Shown here piece by piece: positions 4,926 through 5,546 of a stretch of 5,546 nt of DNA. The stretch is taken from NCBI GenBank assembly GCA_002495485.1, contig DAFH01000082.1, positions 1,473 to 7,018 on the forward strand, in the 5' to 3' direction. The translations under genes were made by a program, and so were the position numbers. Source of the DNA: Candidatus Bathyarchaeota archaeon UBA185 (GTDB taxonomy: Archaea; Thermoproteota; Bathyarchaeia; 40CM-2-53-6). The notes below the pieces were generated by a model. It was given only the letters and a program-made list of their open reading frames with translations. It searched no databases and was not told the DNA's origin. Position 1 is the first letter of the stretch; each line of letters starts with the position of its first letter.

Positions 4926-5546
4926 ATGAATCAGGCTGGAAACTCAATGAATGCGCTCTCTTACCTTAATTGGCAACCAAGCGCGAGTCAAACAGGAGCA
5001 GGAAATTCTAACCGTCATTCCTCAGCTAAACTCCTAATGATCTTCGCGATAACGTTCTCGCTCGTGGGCCTCACAGGCCCACTCGCAGGCCTCAGCCAGC
5101 TCCCGGCGGTAACAATCCCGGCGGTCCATGCTACGACAGATACGAGTGCGGGCTACTGGTATCCTGCAGGCGCTCAAGAGCAGACTCTCTCCATCAGCCA
5201 GGGTGACGGCACTACCACGGTCCCGGTAAGCTGGCTTTTGACTGGCCAGGTCGATGCTGAGGATTGGCCGCTGACGGCTCCTCAGATAGGCCCTTCGACA
5301 GTCAACTGCGTAGGCAGCACTACTATTCTTTGTAGTCTGCCGGTTCCTGACCACAGCTACTACGAGATACAGTTCAACCTGGCCAACGTCCTCTGGGGAA
5401 TACCGATGGACTACGGCACTAGCGCGGCTGGCGTTGAGCTTCGCCAGGGCTTCGCTCACTTGATCAACAAGGCAAGTTTCGCCGCCAACAATGCCGCATG
5501 CCTAAGCATCGCATGCATTCCGGACGATCAGGCGATTCCGCCCTGT
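4926..5546 (+). CDS. Secreted ABC-type solute-binding protein, family 5 (3'-truncated)
   Basis: The frame is open to the right edge, giving 207 residues from ATG 4926. A polar N-terminus of about 35 residues ends in a basic stretch (NRHSSAK), followed by a hydrophobic segment LLMIFAITFSLVGL (36-49) and a possible signal-peptidase site after AVHA (66-69). This indicates export by the Sec route or membrane anchoring. The mature part begins with YWYPAGAQEQTLSI and reaches the segment GVELRQGFAHLINKASF (169-185), which resembles the conserved 'vRqAlahlIdk' region of family-5 peptide/nickel/oligosaccharide-binding proteins. Such proteins capture solutes outside the cell for an ABC importer, whose permease and ATPase genes would lie further right. 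ATG 4947, in the same frame, is an equally good start and shortens the long n-region by seven residues; ATG 5037 would fall inside the hydrophobic segment without its positive charge. There is no strong ribosome binding site. Substrate unknown. Confidence 0.7.
   Translation, partial: MNQAGNSMNALSYLNWQPSASQTGAGNSNRHSSAKLLMIFAITFSLVGLTGPLAGLSQLPAVTIPAVHATTDTSAGYWYPAGAQEQTLSISQGDGTTTVPVSWLLTGQVDAEDWPLTAPQIGPSTVNCVGSTTILCSLPVPDHSYYEIQFNLANVLWGIPMDYGTSAAGVELRQGFAHLINKASFAANNAACLSIACIPDDQAIPPC

Noticed and set aside
5034..5459. Reverse-strand frame of 141 codons at the right end
   Set aside because: The forward frame is open from 4926 to the edge and has a signal peptide and a family-5 binding-protein motif; the reverse frame is its mirror.

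Overview
The window looks like a chromosomal piece of an archaeon. The evidence is a two-domain CDC48/VCP-type AAA ATPase that is archaeal in style, a tiny archaeal-type winged-helix protein, and a secreted family-5 solute-binding protein of a kind I associate with Nitrososphaerota (Thaumarchaeota) and related TACK archaea. The DNA is fairly GC-rich. Assignment to the domain Archaea is fairly secure; assignment to Nitrososphaerota is an inference from protein flavour. All recognised genes lie on the + strand. No tRNA, rRNA, CRISPR array or insertion sequence was seen.

Region 1 (2-2457) holds host housekeeping genes. It starts inside the CDC48 gene, whose N-domain and first part of D1 are missing, and runs through both AAA modules to the stop. 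Three small genes follow: a 79-residue winged-helix protein, a 61-residue protein with two DnaJ-type CxxCxGxG zinc half-sites only 4 bases after it, and a thioredoxin with a WCGPC active site. An unfoldase, a chaperone-type zinc finger and a thioredoxin side by side suggest a proteostasis/redox group. An 8-bp perfect hairpin spans the stop codon of the zinc-finger gene. All four of these genes stop with TAG.

Region 2 (2458-2791) is 334 bases without a convincing gene. It begins with a terminator-like hairpin and oligo-T, continues into an AT-rich patch of overlapping palindromes, and then has many short inverted repeats. It separates the host genes from a virus-like module.

Region 3 (2792-4818) is a three-gene virus-like packaging module: a 91-residue protein resembling a terminase small subunit, a charged helical protein of about 100 residues whose start is problematic, and an intact large terminase subunit with ATPase and nuclease motifs. 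No portal, capsid, protease, tail or integrase gene is visible. The junction of the two small genes carries two anomalies: a possible +1 frameshift at an A6 run, and an in-frame TAG just after the only upstream ATG, with a CTG that could be the real start.

Region 4 (4819-5546) has a short gap and then the 5' part of a secreted solute-binding protein (ABC-type, family 5) that runs off the right edge. A host-type gene therefore seems to resume about 100 bases after the terminase, so the packaging genes look like an isolated cassette or provirus remnant. This is the most interesting aspect of the window.
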